DNA of 64,000 nucleotides from Agrococcus lahaulensis DSM 17612 (GCF_000425105.1 NZ_AULD01000006.1:62001-126000), one strand, 5' to 3'; positions 51,244 through 60,225 are shown, counted from the stretch's first letter. The notes: generated by a model from the sequence alone, not told the origin. Program-made: numbers and translations.

Positions 51244-52881
51244 TCAGAACGGCAGCGGTGGCGCGTTCTGGTCGTCGTCGACCGCGCGGCTCGCCGGACT
51301 CCCGTACCAGTCGCGAAGCGTGACGGGATCGGGCTCGGGCCAGGTCGTCGGATCGTCCCAGCGGCCGAGGCGATCGAGCGCTGCGCGCTGATCGGCTCGC
51401 CGCTCAGCGCGGGTGCGGGTGGGCGGTCTCGGCTTCGTGCGCGGCATGTCGGTGAACACGGGCCCGACCGGCTCGGGCAGGTCGTCGATCACCTGCCCGA
51501 GCGGTGACGTCCAGCGCAGCACCCCGTGCGGCAGCTGCTCGACGGACCAGCGGGAGCTGTGCTTGAGCACGTGATCGCGACGGCAGACGAAACCGAGGTT
51601 GTCGAGGCTCGTCGCGCCGCCCTCCGCCCACGCGAGGGTGTGGTCGAGGTCAGCGCGGCGGGCTGGATGCGGGCAGCCGGGTGCTCGGCAGCGCTGATCG
51701 CGCCCGAGCAGGACGTGCCGCTGCGCGGCGCTCGGCGTGTAGGAGTCGACCGTGACCGCGACACCGGTCACCGGGTCGGTGAAGAGCCGCAGCCACCGCG
51801 GCGCCTCCCCCGCCAGGCGGCGGGCGGTCTCGAGATCGACGATCACCTTCCCGTCGAGCATCGCCGGGAAGCGGTGCCCGGCCGCCTCGGCCTCCGCCGC
51901 CGTGCCGTCGAAGCACAGCGCGTCCGCGGGGATCGCGATCATCGGCTTGACCCGAATGCCGGAGGTGCCGTGCAGGTCCTCCGGCACCACGCCGGACAGC
52001 AGCAGCTCCTGGAACGCATCCGCCCGGAACTGGTCGAACGAGCGAGGATCCTCCTTCGGCTTCCCCCGCGCGGCCTGCGTCAGCCGATCGTGCACCGCAT
52101 GCGCCTCCAGCGCCGGCAGGAACGCGTACAGGTGCGCCATCCCGTCACCCGCATCCGTCACCTCCACCCGCCGCCGCTGCCGGGCGGTGTCGTGCCGGAT
52201 CTGCAGCGGCGTCGAGAGCGCGTCGTTGACGACCTGCTTCGCCTTCGCCCGGAGCCTCGCGGTGCTCGTGCGCTCGGCGAGGTCGACGAGCTCGGCGACG
52301 ACCCGGTCGCGATCGACCGACGTGACGGTCGCGTCCTCGCGCAGCGCGCGGGTCTCGGCCTCGATGATCCTCAAGTGGCTCGTGGTGATGCGCCCCTCGG
52401 CGGCAGCCTCGTGCGCGGCGGAGAGCTCGCGGACGATCGTCCACGCATCCGTCATGTGCCGCTCGACCGTCGGATTCGTCAGACCGAGCTCGACCGCCGC
52501 GAACGACGCGATCTCGCGCACCATCGCGCTCGTGTCGCCCGGCTGGTCGATCATCCGCTGCATGTGCTCGGCGAGCAGCGCTCGCCGCCGGCCCTCGAGC
52601 CGCGCCGACTGCGCCTCGATCGCCGCGAGCTCAGCGACGAATTCCTGGTCGAGCCGCAAGCGCCGCTGCGCCGCCGACTCCGGCGCTCTCGGCAGCGGCG
52701 GGATCGGCGCACCCCGCTCGGCCGCGGCCTCGACCTGCTCCGCCGACATCGCGGCCACCTGCGCCGACAGCTCGACGAGGAACGCACCGAGCTCCGCATC
52801 CGCCGCGATCTCTGCAGCCGAGCGCGGCTCGAGCGGGAGCGCCTCGAGCGCCTCCGCTCCGCTGCCGGGCTCCGACTCCAT
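51244..52881 (-). CDS. HNH endonuclease with DUF222 domain
   Basis: A 545-residue protein of the DUF222/HNH family, abundant and multicopy in actinobacteria. The long helical DUF222 region (about 60-390) precedes an HNH/McrA-like nuclease with C-R-A-P-G-C (first zinc pair), D-L-D-H-T-L-A-W (catalytic D-H) and C-R-R-D-H. ATG 52881 has GGGGAGA upstream; an ATG nine codons earlier is possible. These genes behave as dispensable, possibly mobile or defence-linked cargo, but the role is unproven. Confidence 0.88.
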   Translation of the reverse strand: MESEPGSGAEALEALPLEPRSAAEIAADAELGAFLVELSAQVAAMSAEQVEAAAERGAPIPPLPRAPESAAQRRLRLDQEFVAELAAIEAQSARLEGRRRALLAEHMQRMIDQPGDTSAMVREIASFAAVELGLTNPTVERHMTDAWTIVRELSAAHEAAAEGRITTSHLRIIEAETRALREDATVTSVDRDRVVAELVDLAERTSTARLRAKAKQVVNDALSTPLQIRHDTARQRRRVEVTDAGDGMAHLYAFLPALEAHAVHDRLTQAARGKPKEDPRSFDQFRADAFQELLLSGVVPEDLHGTSGIRVKPMIAIPADALCFDGTAAEAEAAGHRFPAMLDGKVIVDLETARRLAGEAPRWLRLFTDPVTGVAVTVDSYTPSAAQRHVLLGRDQRCRAPGCPHPARRADLDHTLAWAEGGATSLDNLGFVCRRDHVLKHSSRWSVEQLPHGVLRWTSPLGQVIDDLPEPVGPVFTDMPRTKPRPPTRTRAERRADQRAALDRLGRWDDPTTWPEPDPVTLRDWYGSPASRAVDDDQNAPPLPF

Positions 52882-52948
52882 GCCCCGATTCTCCCCGGCA
52901 CCACCCACATGCGAGGGGCCGGAGCGAGCGGCTGTGGACGGCCGCGAC

Positions 52949-53416
52949 TCAGGTGCGGATGACCTCGTCGGCGAGCGCCGCGGGATCGTTCGCGGCGACG
53001 TGGGCGTCCTCCTGCTCGCGCCATAGCGTCCACCACGAGTCCTCGCCGTCGCGCGCGAGCGCGCGGGCGTGCCGCACCTCCTCCGGCGCCTCGAGCCACA
53101 GCGCCCGGTCGGCGTGCTCGCGCGACTGCAGCGTGAGCGAGCCGCAGCCCTCGACGATGAGCGGCTCCCCCGGCTGGGCGCGATCCTCGGCGCCCCAGTC
53201 GCCGACGGCCCAGTCCCACCGACGCCACACCGCCGTGCGACCCGCCGCGAGCGGCGCGAGGATGCCGCGCTCGAGCAGCCGGGAGCCGGTCGCGAGGCCG
53301 TGCCAGCCCGCGTAGAGGTCGTCCATGTGGATGACCCGCGCGCCCGTCTCGGCCGCGAGCCGCGCGGCGAGCTCGGTCTTGCCGGCGCCGGAGCGCCCGT
53401 CGATGATCGTCAGCAT
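52949..53416 (-). CDS. P-loop kinase-like protein at the end of the ykoEDC operon
   Basis: A 155-residue small-molecule kinase/uridine-kinase-like protein. Walker A is I-D-G-R-S-G-A-G-K-T (about 5-14), M-D-D-L-Y near residue 33 is a typical substrate/base region, and L-I-V-E-G-C-G-S is the Walker B-like strand. The ATG overlaps the ykoC stop (TGATG), so translation is coupled to the TPP-riboswitch-controlled transporter. A phosphorylating role for imported thiamine or pyrimidine precursor is inferred from position only; a general nucleoside-kinase-like ATPase is the alternative. Confidence 0.75.
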   Translation of the reverse strand: MLTIIDGRSGAGKTELAARLAAETGARVIHMDDLYAGWHGLATGSRLLERGILAPLAAGRTAVWRRWDWAVGDWGAEDRAQPGEPLIVEGCGSLTLQSREHADRALWLEAPEEVRHARALARDGEDSWWTLWREQEDAHVAANDPAALADEVIRT

Positions 53417-54174
53417 CACGCCCCCTCCCACACCGGCGAGAACGATCCTGCCGCGAGCGAGACGCCGAGCGCGGTCGCCGTCACGGCGACGACGAGCAGC
53501 ACGAGCACGCCGTCGCGCCACCCGAGCGTCGACTGCCTCGCCCACGTGCGCTCCGGGCCGCCGAACCCGCGCGCCTCCATCGCGGTCGCGAGCGTGCCGC
53601 CGCGCCGCAGCGCGACGACGAGCAGCGCGAACGCCGCTTGCAGCGACCGCCGCACGACGCCCGTGTCGCCGAGCCCGCGCGCTCGCCGCGCGAGCGAGAT
53701 CTGCCGCCAGTCCTCCCCGAGCACGCCGAACAGCCGCGTGCCCGCGAGCGCGGCGAGCACGAACCGGTGCGGCAGCCGGGCGACCTGCGCGAGCCCGTCG
53801 GCGAGCCGCGTCGGGTCGACGCCGACGAGCGCGACGAGCGTCGGCACGCCGATCGCGAGCACGCGCAGGCCGATCGCGAGCGCGAGCTCGATCGAGCGGT
53901 CGCTGATGACCGCGAGCCAGATCTGGGCGTGGATGCGTCCGGCCGGCTCGGCGTAGAGGAGCATGCTCACGGCCGAGAGCGGTGCCGCGACGAGGAGCGG
54001 CCACGAGCGACGGACGACGGTGCGGGGGCCGATCCCGACGCTCGCGAACACGATCGCCCACGCGGCGAGCGCGACGGCAGCCGTGACGACGTCGATCGTG
54101 AGCAGCATGGGGATGGAGTAGAGCACCGCGGCGACGATGGGCGTGACGGGGTTCACCCGCTCGAGCGCCCTCAC
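53416..54174 (-). CDS. ykoC: ECF transporter T component (YkoC/EcfT)
   Basis: A 252-residue membrane protein with four to five hydrophobic segments in the N-terminal 130 residues, one near the C-terminus, and the EcfT coupling motifs A-R-R-A-R-G (about 187-192) and A-x-E-A-R-G-F (about 218-223). It links the S component to the ATPases. GTG 54174 overlaps the ykoD stop (GTGA). Confidence 0.9.
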   Translation of the reverse strand: MRALERVNPVTPIVAAVLYSIPMLLTIDVVTAAVALAAWAIVFASVGIGPRTVVRRSWPLLVAAPLSAVSMLLYAEPAGRIHAQIWLAVISDRSIELALAIGLRVLAIGVPTLVALVGVDPTRLADGLAQVARLPHRFVLAALAGTRLFGVLGEDWRQISLARRARGLGDTGVVRRSLQAAFALLVVALRRGGTLATAMEARGFGGPERTWARQSTLGWRDGVLVLLVVAVTATALGVSLAAGSFSPVWEGA

Positions 54175-55613
54175 GCGGCACCCAGCCGGAGCACGCGATC
54201 GCCGAGCACGCGCTCGACGTCGGCGTCGTGCGTCACCGCGACCACGGCGCATCCGTCGTCGTCGACCAGCGACGCGATGAGCCGCACGAGCTCCTGCCAC
54301 GTGCGGCGATCCTGCCCGAAGGTCGGCTCGTCGAGCACCATCACGCGGGGCGCGGGCGCGAGCACCGTCGCGACCGAGAGCCGCCGCTGCTCGCCGCCCG
54401 AGAGCGTGAAGGGGTTGACGTCGGCGAGGTGGTCGAGCCGCAGCGCCGCGAGCAGCGCGTCGACGCGATCGCGCACCTCGGCATCCCCCCGGCCGAGCGC
54501 CCGGAGCCCCGCCGCGACCTCGTCGCGCACGCGCGCGGCGACGAACTGGTGCTCGGGCTGCTGGAACACGGTGCCGATGCGGGTCGCGAGCTGCTTCGGC
54601 CGCCAGCGGACGGGTGCCTCGGCCGCCACGTCGCCGCGCAGCTCGCTCGTGGCGCGCACCTCGCCCCCGACCGGCGGCAGGAGCCCCGCGAGCGTGAGCG
54701 CGAGGGTCGACTTGCCGGCGCCGTTGGGGCCGGTGACGACGAGCGCCTCGCCAGCGCGCACCCCGACATCGACGGGCTCGTGCACCGCCTCATCCGCGCG
54801 GCCGGATCGCAGCCCGTCGGCGACGAGCAGCGCTGGACCGCTTGCGCGGCGCTCGCGCGCGACGTCCACGGGCAGCCCCGGCACCCACACGCCGCCCGCC
54901 GCGAGCGGCTCGGCGTGCACCTCGAGCACCGCGTGCGGCGAGCCGTCGGCCGCGACTCCCCCGCCCGGCGCGAGCACGACGACGCGGTCGACGACCGGGA
55001 GCCAGGTCTCGACGCGGTGCTCGACGACGACGAGCGTCGCGCCGGTGTCGGCGGCGACGCGAGCCACCGCATCCCGCACCTCGACGACGCCGACGGGATC
55101 GAGGTTCGCGGTCGGCTCGTCGAGCAGGATGAGGCCGGGACGCATCGCGATGACGCCCGCGAGGGCGAGCCGCTGCCGCTGCCCGCCCGAGAGCGCCGCC
55201 GTCGAGCGGTCGAGGTCGACATCGAGGCCGACCGCGACGAGCGCGGCCCGCACGCGCGACCAGATCTCCTCGCGCGGCACCGCGAGGTTCTCGCAGCCGA
55301 ACGCGACGTCGTCGCCGACGCGCGACATGATCGTGTTGGCCTGCGGGTCCTGCAGGACGAGGCCCGCGAGGCCGCGCCGGCTCGACGGGTGGGCGCCGTC
55401 GACGAGCAGCTCGCCCGCCTCGTCGCCCTCCTCATCGCCACCGAGCACGCCCGCGAGCGCGGCGAGGAGCGTCGACTTGCCGGCGCCCGAGGGTCCGAGC
55501 AGCAGCACGCGCTCGCCGGGCTCGACGTCGAGGTCGAGGCCGGCGAGCACGGGCGCGGGCCGACCGGCGTGCTGCCAGCCCCACCCCCGCGCGCGGATGC
55601 GCGAGCCGGTCAC
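54171..55613 (-). CDS. ykoD: ECF transporter double ATPase (YkoD/EcfA1A2 fusion)
   Basis: A 480-residue fused pair of ABC ATPases. Walker A motifs are G-P-S-G-A-G-K-S-T (about 41-49) and G-P-N-G-A-G-K-S-T (about 300-308); signatures are A-L-S-G-G-Q-R-Q-R and T-L-S-G-G-E-Q-R-R; Walker B motifs are L-L-D-E-P-T and V-L-D-E-P-T. The E-Q-R-R-L and Q-E-P/Q-P-E-H-Q-F features match ECF ATPases. GTG 55613 overlaps the ykoE stop. It powers uptake of thiamine or its pyrimidine precursor. Confidence 0.93.
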   Translation of the reverse strand: MTGSRIRARGWGWQHAGRPAPVLAGLDLDVEPGERVLLLGPSGAGKSTLLAALAGVLGGDEEGDEAGELLVDGAHPSSRRGLAGLVLQDPQANTIMSRVGDDVAFGCENLAVPREEIWSRVRAALVAVGLDVDLDRSTAALSGGQRQRLALAGVIAMRPGLILLDEPTANLDPVGVVEVRDAVARVAADTGATLVVVEHRVETWLPVVDRVVVLAPGGGVAADGSPHAVLEVHAEPLAAGGVWVPGLPVDVARERRASGPALLVADGLRSGRADEAVHEPVDVGVRAGEALVVTGPNGAGKSTLALTLAGLLPPVGGEVRATSELRGDVAAEAPVRWRPKQLATRIGTVFQQPEHQFVAARVRDEVAAGLRALGRGDAEVRDRVDALLAALRLDHLADVNPFTLSGGEQRRLSVATVLAPAPRVMVLDEPTFGQDRRTWQELVRLIASLVDDDGCAVVAVTHDADVERVLGDRVLRLGAA

Positions 55614-56233
55614 CGGGAGCGCGAGCGCCCCGAGGCGAACCGGTTGAGCACGCCCGTCGCGGCGAGCGCCCGCGTGAGGAGCCAGCCGACGACGCCGGCG
55701 AGGATCGCGCCCGAGACGGCGATGCAGCCGAGGTAGATCGCGAGGAACTCGGCGCTCTTCGCGAGGTTGCCGGAGGTGAACAGCTCGAGCACGTAGGCGC
55801 CGATCGCGGCGCCGACGCCCGCGAGCATCGCGACGGGCAGACCGAAGCGGCGGTAGGCGAAGAGCAGGAAGACGAGCTCGGCGCCGAGGCCCTGCGCGAT
55901 GCCGGCGTAGACGGTCTCGATCACCCACTGGCTGCCGAGCAGCATCGAGACGGTCGCGGCGAGCAGCTCGACGAAGAGCGCCGCGCCGGGCTTCCGGATG
56001 ATGAGCCCGCCGAGCACGCCGCCGAGCAGCCAGATGCCGACGGCGAGCCCGCCGAAGCCAGGGGTGAGCGCGTCCATGGCGTTGAACCAGACGCCGCCGA
56101 CGGCGTTCCAGAGGACGAAGATGAGGCCCGTCGCGACGCCGAGGACGGCGGCGACGACGATGTCGACGACGCGCCAGCGGCCGATGCGGCGGCGCCCGGT
56201 CGACGAGGCGGATGCGGTGGGTGGAGTGGTCAT
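55610..56233 (-). CDS. ykoE: ECF transporter S component (YkoE family), thiamine/HMP uptake
   Basis: A 207-residue membrane protein with about five or six helices (starting V-V-D-I-V-V-A-A-V-L-G at about residue 23) and W-N-A-V-G-G-V-W-F-N near 43-52. It fits the YkoE type of substrate-binding subunit for thiamine-related compounds. A TPP riboswitch lies directly upstream (56267-56358). ATG 56233 gives the conserved length. The gene heads the ykoE-ykoD-ykoC-kinase operon. Confidence 0.92.
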   Translation of the reverse strand: MTTPPTASASSTGRRRIGRWRVVDIVVAAVLGVATGLIFVLWNAVGGVWFNAMDALTPGFGGLAVGIWLLGGVLGGLIIRKPGAALFVELLAATVSMLLGSQWVIETVYAGIAQGLGAELVFLLFAYRRFGLPVAMLAGVGAAIGAYVLELFTSGNLAKSAEFLAIYLGCIAVSGAILAGVVGWLLTRALAATGVLNRFASGRSRSR

Positions 56234-56266
56234 GCAGTGCCCTTCTCGGTGGAATGGCACGGGTAG

Positions 56267-56358
56267 GTGTCCTCCCTGCGCTGGCATGATCCAGATCAGG
56301 TTTGACGGTCGAAGGCTTCGGCCTTCCTCTCAGCCCGGCGCACCGGACTCCCGTGTCG
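56267..56358 (-). ncRNA. TPP riboswitch (THI element)
   Basis: On the minus strand the element shows the hallmarks of the THI box: GGGAGTCC near the 5' side, GCTGAGAGGAA (binding the pyrimidine ring), the ACCTGATCTGGATCATGCCAG block and a closing GCGCAGGGAG. It precedes ykoE by about 35 bases. GTGCC (plus 56256-56260) and GGCAC (plus 56237-56241) downstream can form a hairpin that would enclose the GAGAAGGG ribosome site, suggesting translational control when TPP is bound. Confidence 0.95.
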
Positions 56359-56410
56359 CCAGCCAGTGTAGCCCGAGGCGCCGCTCGCGGCGCGCGCGTA
56401 GGCTCGACGG

Positions 56411-57172
56411 ATGCAGCACATCGGATCCTTCGTGGCCATCGGCGACAGCTTCACCGAGGGCGTCGGCGACGAGCTGCCCGACGGCTCCGTGCGCGGCTGG
56501 GCCGACTTCGTCGCCGCCGGCCTCGCGACCGCCCAGGGCGCGCCCGTGCGCTACGCGAACCTCGCCATCCGCGGCCGCAAGCTCGGCCAGATCCTGCACG
56601 AGCAGCTCGACGCGGCCATCGCGCTGCGCCCCGACGCGATCAGCATCAACGGCGGCGGCAACGACATCCTCCGGCCGAAGGTCTCGATCGACCACGTGGG
56701 TGAGCGGCTCGCCGATGCCGCGCACCGCATCGCGGCCGCGGGCATCCGCCCCATCATGCTCTCGGGCGGCAACCCCTCGGGCGTCATGCCGATCGGCGCC
56801 GTCATGCAGCGCCGCGGCGACGCGCTCGCGCGCGCGGTCGTCTCGCGCGTCGCCGACCTCGACGCGCCCTACGTCGACAACTGGTCGGACGTCGAGCTGC
56901 GGAGCCCCCGCTTCTGGTCGCGCGATCGGCTGCACCTCAACGCCGCCGGGCACGCGCACGTCGCCCGCAACGTGCTGCGCGCGCTCGGGCACCCCGCGCC
57001 CGAGTCGTGGCGCGACCTCGCCGCGATCTCGACGGCCGAGGGCCGCCGCGACGTCGCCTACTACCGCGAGTTCGTGCTGCCGTGGCTCGGCCGCCGCTTC
57101 ACGGGCCGCTCCTCCGGCGACGGGCGCGACCCGAAGCTGCCGGGCTTCGTCGAGGTGCCGCCGATCGCCTAG
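56411..57172 (+). CDS. SGNH/GDSL hydrolase family protein
   Basis: A 253-residue esterase of the SGNH fold. Block I is A-I-G-D-S-F-T-E-G (Ser at about residue 13), block III is G-G-N-D near residue 79, and the late D-R-L-H-L-N supplies Asp/His. No signal peptide. TAGGCT (56399-56404) is six bases before ATG 56411, so it is probably leaderless. Its TAG stop shares the tetranucleotide CTAG (57169-57172) with the stop of the convergent DUF3097 gene. Confidence 0.93.
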   Translation: MQHIGSFVAIGDSFTEGVGDELPDGSVRGWADFVAAGLATAQGAPVRYANLAIRGRKLGQILHEQLDAAIALRPDAISINGGGNDILRPKVSIDHVGERLADAAHRIAAAGIRPIMLSGGNPSGVMPIGAVMQRRGDALARAVVSRVADLDAPYVDNWSDVELRSPRFWSRDRLHLNAAGHAHVARNVLRALGHPAPESWRDLAAISTAEGRRDVAYYREFVLPWLGRRFTGRSSGDGRDPKLPGFVEVPPIA

Positions 57173-58023
57173 CCGCCCGAGTGGCCCGTCGTCACGAAGT
57201 CGATGAGCTCCTCGACGCGGGCGAGCAGGGCCGGCTCGAGGTCGTTCCAGTCGCGCACGCGGCCGCGGATGCGCTGCCATGCGCGCGCGACGTCCTCCTG
57301 GGAGCCGTGCGGCATCCCGAGCCGCTTGAGCGTGCCCTGCTTCCAGTCCTCGCCGCGCGGCACGTCGGGCCAGCGCTCGATGCCGAGCCGCGCGGGCTTC
57401 ACGGCTTGCCAGATGTCGATGAACGGATGCCCGACGATGCGCACGTGCGCGGCGTGCGGACCGCGCTCGACGGCCTGGGCGATCCTGGTCTCCTTCGAGC
57501 CGGGCACGAGGTGGTCGACGAGGATCCCGAGGCGGCGCGTCGCGCTCGGCGCGAACTCCGCGACGATGCCCGCGAGGTCGTCGACGCCGTGGAGCGGCTC
57601 GACCACGACGCCCTCGACCCGCAGGTCGTGGCCCCACACCTGCTCGACGAGCTCGGCGTCGTGGGTGCCCTCGACGAGGATGCGGCTCGGGAGCGCGACG
57701 CGCGCCTTGAGCCCCTCGACAGCGCGGGAGCCCGACGCCGTGCGAGTCGGCGCGCTCTTCTCGACCGCGGGCGGCACGAGCTCGACCTCGACGCCCTCGA
57801 CGAGGAAGCCGCGGCCGAGCGGGAACAGCCGCACCTTGCCGCGCCGATCCTCGAGCTGCACGTGGCCCGCCTCGATGCCGACGACCGCGCCGACGTAGCC
57901 GTCGTGCCGCTCGAGGACGAGCTCGCGCTCTGCCGCGACCTGCTTGGGCGGCGGGGGCTTCCTGGCCGCCTTCGCCTCCGGCGAGAGCACGTCGCCGCCC
58001 CACGAGTCCCAGTCGATCAGCAC
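57169..58023 (-). CDS. DUF3097 family protein
   Basis: A 284-residue protein of the actinobacterial DUF3097 family. It has an N-terminal small beta domain (D-G-Y-V-G-A-V-V-G-I ... V-R-L-F-P-L-G) followed by a Toprim-like segment (I-L-V-E-G-T-H-D-A-E-L-V-E, I-L-V-D-H-L-V-P-G-S-K-E). These acidic motifs suggest a metal-dependent nuclease or primase-like fold; this is inference. GTG 58023 follows TACGAT (plus 58031-58036, minus strand) by seven bases, so it is probably leaderless. Confidence 0.87.
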   Translation of the reverse strand: MLIDWDSWGGDVLSPEAKAARKPPPPKQVAAERELVLERHDGYVGAVVGIEAGHVQLEDRRGKVRLFPLGRGFLVEGVEVELVPPAVEKSAPTRTASGSRAVEGLKARVALPSRILVEGTHDAELVEQVWGHDLRVEGVVVEPLHGVDDLAGIVAEFAPSATRRLGILVDHLVPGSKETRIAQAVERGPHAAHVRIVGHPFIDIWQAVKPARLGIERWPDVPRGEDWKQGTLKRLGMPHGSQEDVARAWQRIRGRVRDWNDLEPALLARVEELIDFVTTGHSGG

Positions 58024-58054
58024 TCGATCGATCGTACCGCGCGGTGGAGCTTGG

Positions 58055-58115
58055 GGCCGAGGCCCTTTCGGGCCTCGGCCGCGACCCCAGCGCCGCGGCC
58101 CGTCTCGGGCCGCGG
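58055..58115 (-). terminator. double-hairpin element, copy B
   Basis: Read on the minus strand it begins 11 bases after the LLM gene stop. Hairpin 1 is CCGCGGCCCG with an AGA loop (plus arms 58093-58102 and 58106-58115). A 12-base linker CGCTGGGGTCGC follows. Hairpin 2 is GGCCGAGGCCC with a GAAA loop (plus arms 58055-58065 and 58070-58080). Same 61-base length, loops and linker as copy A at 40373-40433, but the stems differ by paired substitutions. Confidence 0.8.
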
Positions 58116-58126
58116 TCCGCAGCCCG

Positions 58127-59161
58127 TCAGCCGCGGAGGCGCGCGACCGCCTCGAGCGTCGCGAGGTCGCCCTGCACGAGGATGCGCGTGACGACCGACT
58201 CCTCCCAGCGCTCGAGCCCGTCGCGCACGCGCTCGATCGGCCCGACGAGCGCGATCTCGTCGACGAGCCGCGTCGGCACCGCCGCGATCGCCTCGGCCTT
58301 GCGGCCCGCGAGGTAGAGCTCCTGGATCTCGGCGCACTCCGCCTCGAACCCGAGCCGCGCGACCGCGTCGTAGTGGAAGTTCGCGCCCTTCGCGCCCATC
58401 CCGCCGACGTAGAGCGCGATCATCGGCCGCACCCGGTCGGCCGCCGCCTCGACGTCGGCGTCGACGACGATCGGCACCGGCACCGAGACCTCGAAGCGAT
58501 CCGCGGGCGGCAGCGCCGCGTCGCGCTTCGCGAAGCCCTCCTCGAGCAGCGCGCGCGAGGCGGCGTCCTGCGCGGGCGAGAACAGGAACGGCAGCCAGCC
58601 GTCGGCGATCTCGGCCGCGAGCGCGGTGTTCCTCGGCCCCTCGGCGGCGAGGTGGATGGGGAGGTGCTGCCGCAGCGGGTGCAGGGTCGAGATGAGCGGC
58701 TTGCCGAGCCCCGTCGTGCCCTCGCCCGTGAGCGGCAGGGGCAGCTGCGGGCCGGGCGCCGTGACGGGCGCCTCGCGCGCCATGATGCTGCGGAGGATCG
58801 CGACGTACTCGCGCGTGCGGGCGAGCGGCTTGGGGAACGGCTGGCCGTACCAGCCCTCGACGACCTGCGGCCCGCTGACGCCGAGCCCGAGGATGACGCG
58901 TCCGCCCGAGAGGTGGTCGAGCGTCATCGCCGTCATCGCCGTCGACGCGGCCGTGCGCGCCGAGAGCTGCGCGATCCCGGTCGCGAGCTGCACGCGCGAG
59001 GTCGCGGCACCCCACCACGCGAGCGGGGTGAACGCATCCGACCCGTACGCCTCCGACGTCCAGATCGAGTCGAAGCCGAGCCGCTCCGCCTCCTGCACCG
59101 CCTCGAGCGCCCCCGCGGGCGGCGCCGCCTTCCAGTAGCCGAGCATGTAGCCGAAGTCCAT
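58127..59161 (-). CDS. LLM-class F420-dependent oxidoreductase
   Basis: A 344-residue luciferase-like TIM-barrel flavin/F420 enzyme. Typical elements are G-F-D-S-I-W-T-S-E near residue 33, L-G-L-G-V-S-G-P-Q-V-V-E-G-W-Y-G and a P-I-H-L-A-A-E-G-P-R segment. The family transfers hydride from reduced F420 to diverse substrates. CAGGAT stands six bases before ATG 59161. A second LLM gene diverges from it at 59248. The substrate is unknown. Confidence 0.9.
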   Translation of the reverse strand: MDFGYMLGYWKAAPPAGALEAVQEAERLGFDSIWTSEAYGSDAFTPLAWWGAATSRVQLATGIAQLSARTAASTAMTAMTLDHLSGGRVILGLGVSGPQVVEGWYGQPFPKPLARTREYVAILRSIMAREAPVTAPGPQLPLPLTGEGTTGLGKPLISTLHPLRQHLPIHLAAEGPRNTALAAEIADGWLPFLFSPAQDAASRALLEEGFAKRDAALPPADRFEVSVPVPIVVDADVEAAADRVRPMIALYVGGMGAKGANFHYDAVARLGFEAECAEIQELYLAGRKAEAIAAVPTRLVDEIALVGPIERVRDGLERWEESVVTRILVQGDLATLEAVARLRG

Positions 59162-59247
59162 GGCCCCATCCTGCCCACCGCCGCCCCGCGCATCCGCTCG
59201 CTTGTGCCGGATGCACGAGCGGCACGCCGCTTCCGTAGGCTCGCCCC

Positions 59248-60177
59248 ATGGACTTCCGCATCTTCACCGAGCCCCAGCAGGGCGCCTCCTACGACGAGCT
59301 GCTCGCGGTCGCGCTGCGCACCGAGCAGCTCGGCTTCGACGGCTTCTTCCGCTCCGACCACTACCTCCGGATGGGCGACGGCGACCCCGGCTACGGGCCG
59401 ACGGATGCGTGGACGACGCTCGCGGGCCTGGCGCGCGACACCGAGCGAGTGCGGCTCGGCACGCTCGTCTCGTCCGTCACCTACCGGCTCCCCGGCATCC
59501 TCGCCGTGCAGGTCGCGAACGTCGACGCGATGTCGGGCGGCCGCGTCGAGCTCGGCCTCGGCACCGGCTGGTTCGAGCAGGAGCACCGCGCCTTCGGCAT
59601 CCCCTTCCCCGAGCGCCGCTTCGACCTGCTCGAGGAGCAGCTCGCGATCGTGACGGGGTTCTGGCAGACGCCCGCGGGCGCGCGATTCTCGTTCGACGGC
59701 GACCACTACCGCCTCGAGGACTCCCCCGCGCTCCCGAAGCCCGTGCAGGAGCGCATCCCCGTGATCGTCGGCGGGCTGGGCGCGAAGCGCACGCCACGGC
59801 TCGCCGCGCAGTTCGGCGACGAGCACAACCTCTCGTTCCCGCCGTTCGAGCGCATCCGGCCGCTGTTCGCCGCGCTCGATGAGGCGATCGAGCGCGAGGA
59901 GCGCGAGCGCCCGGTCGTGCGCTCGGTCGCGCTCGTCGCGTGCGTCGGCGACGACGAGGCGACGTTCCGGCGACGGGCGGATGCGATCGGTCGCGACCCC
60001 GAGGAGCTGCGCGAGCACGGCGTGGCCGGCTCGCGCGCCGAGGTGGAGGACCTGCTCGGCCGCCTCGCCGACGACGGCGTCGAGCGCGTCTACCTGCAGG
60101 TGCTCGACATGACCGACCTCGACCACCTGGACGAGCTCGCCTCGTTCGCGGGCGTCGCCGCTCCCGTCGCGGGCTGA
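59248..60177 (+). CDS. LLM-class F420-dependent oxidoreductase (TIGR03560-like)
   Basis: A 309-residue luciferase-like protein (D-F-R-I-F-T-E-P-Q-Q-G-A at the start, L-G-F-D-G-F-F-R-S-D-H-Y near 31-42, and G-L-G-T-G-W-F-E-Q-E-H). It belongs to the same superfamily as the divergent neighbour but a different subgroup, so not a recent tandem copy. TAGGCT (59236-59241) is six bases before ATG 59248, so it is probably leaderless. Substrate unknown. Confidence 0.9.
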   Translation: MDFRIFTEPQQGASYDELLAVALRTEQLGFDGFFRSDHYLRMGDGDPGYGPTDAWTTLAGLARDTERVRLGTLVSSVTYRLPGILAVQVANVDAMSGGRVELGLGTGWFEQEHRAFGIPFPERRFDLLEEQLAIVTGFWQTPAGARFSFDGDHYRLEDSPALPKPVQERIPVIVGGLGAKRTPRLAAQFGDEHNLSFPPFERIRPLFAALDEAIEREERERPVVRSVALVACVGDDEATFRRRADAIGRDPEELREHGVAGSRAEVEDLLGRLADDGVERVYLQVLDMTDLDHLDELASFAGVAAPVAG

Positions 60178-60191
60178 GACGCGGCGGCACG

Positions 60192-60225
60192 CGGAAGGGG
60201 GCTGCCAGCAGGCAGCCCCCTCTCG
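60192..60225. terminator. hairpin between convergent LLM and GlsB genes
   Basis: GGGGGCTGCC and GGCAGCCCCC pair around an AGCA loop at about 60196-60220, between the LLM stop (60177) and the GlsB stop (60242). It may serve both directions. Confidence 0.7.

Noticed and set aside
51244-52881. HNH endonuclease as proof of a mobile element or intron
   Set aside because: DUF222/HNH genes are scattered and multicopy in actinobacteria; no terminal repeats, integrase or interrupted host gene was found.
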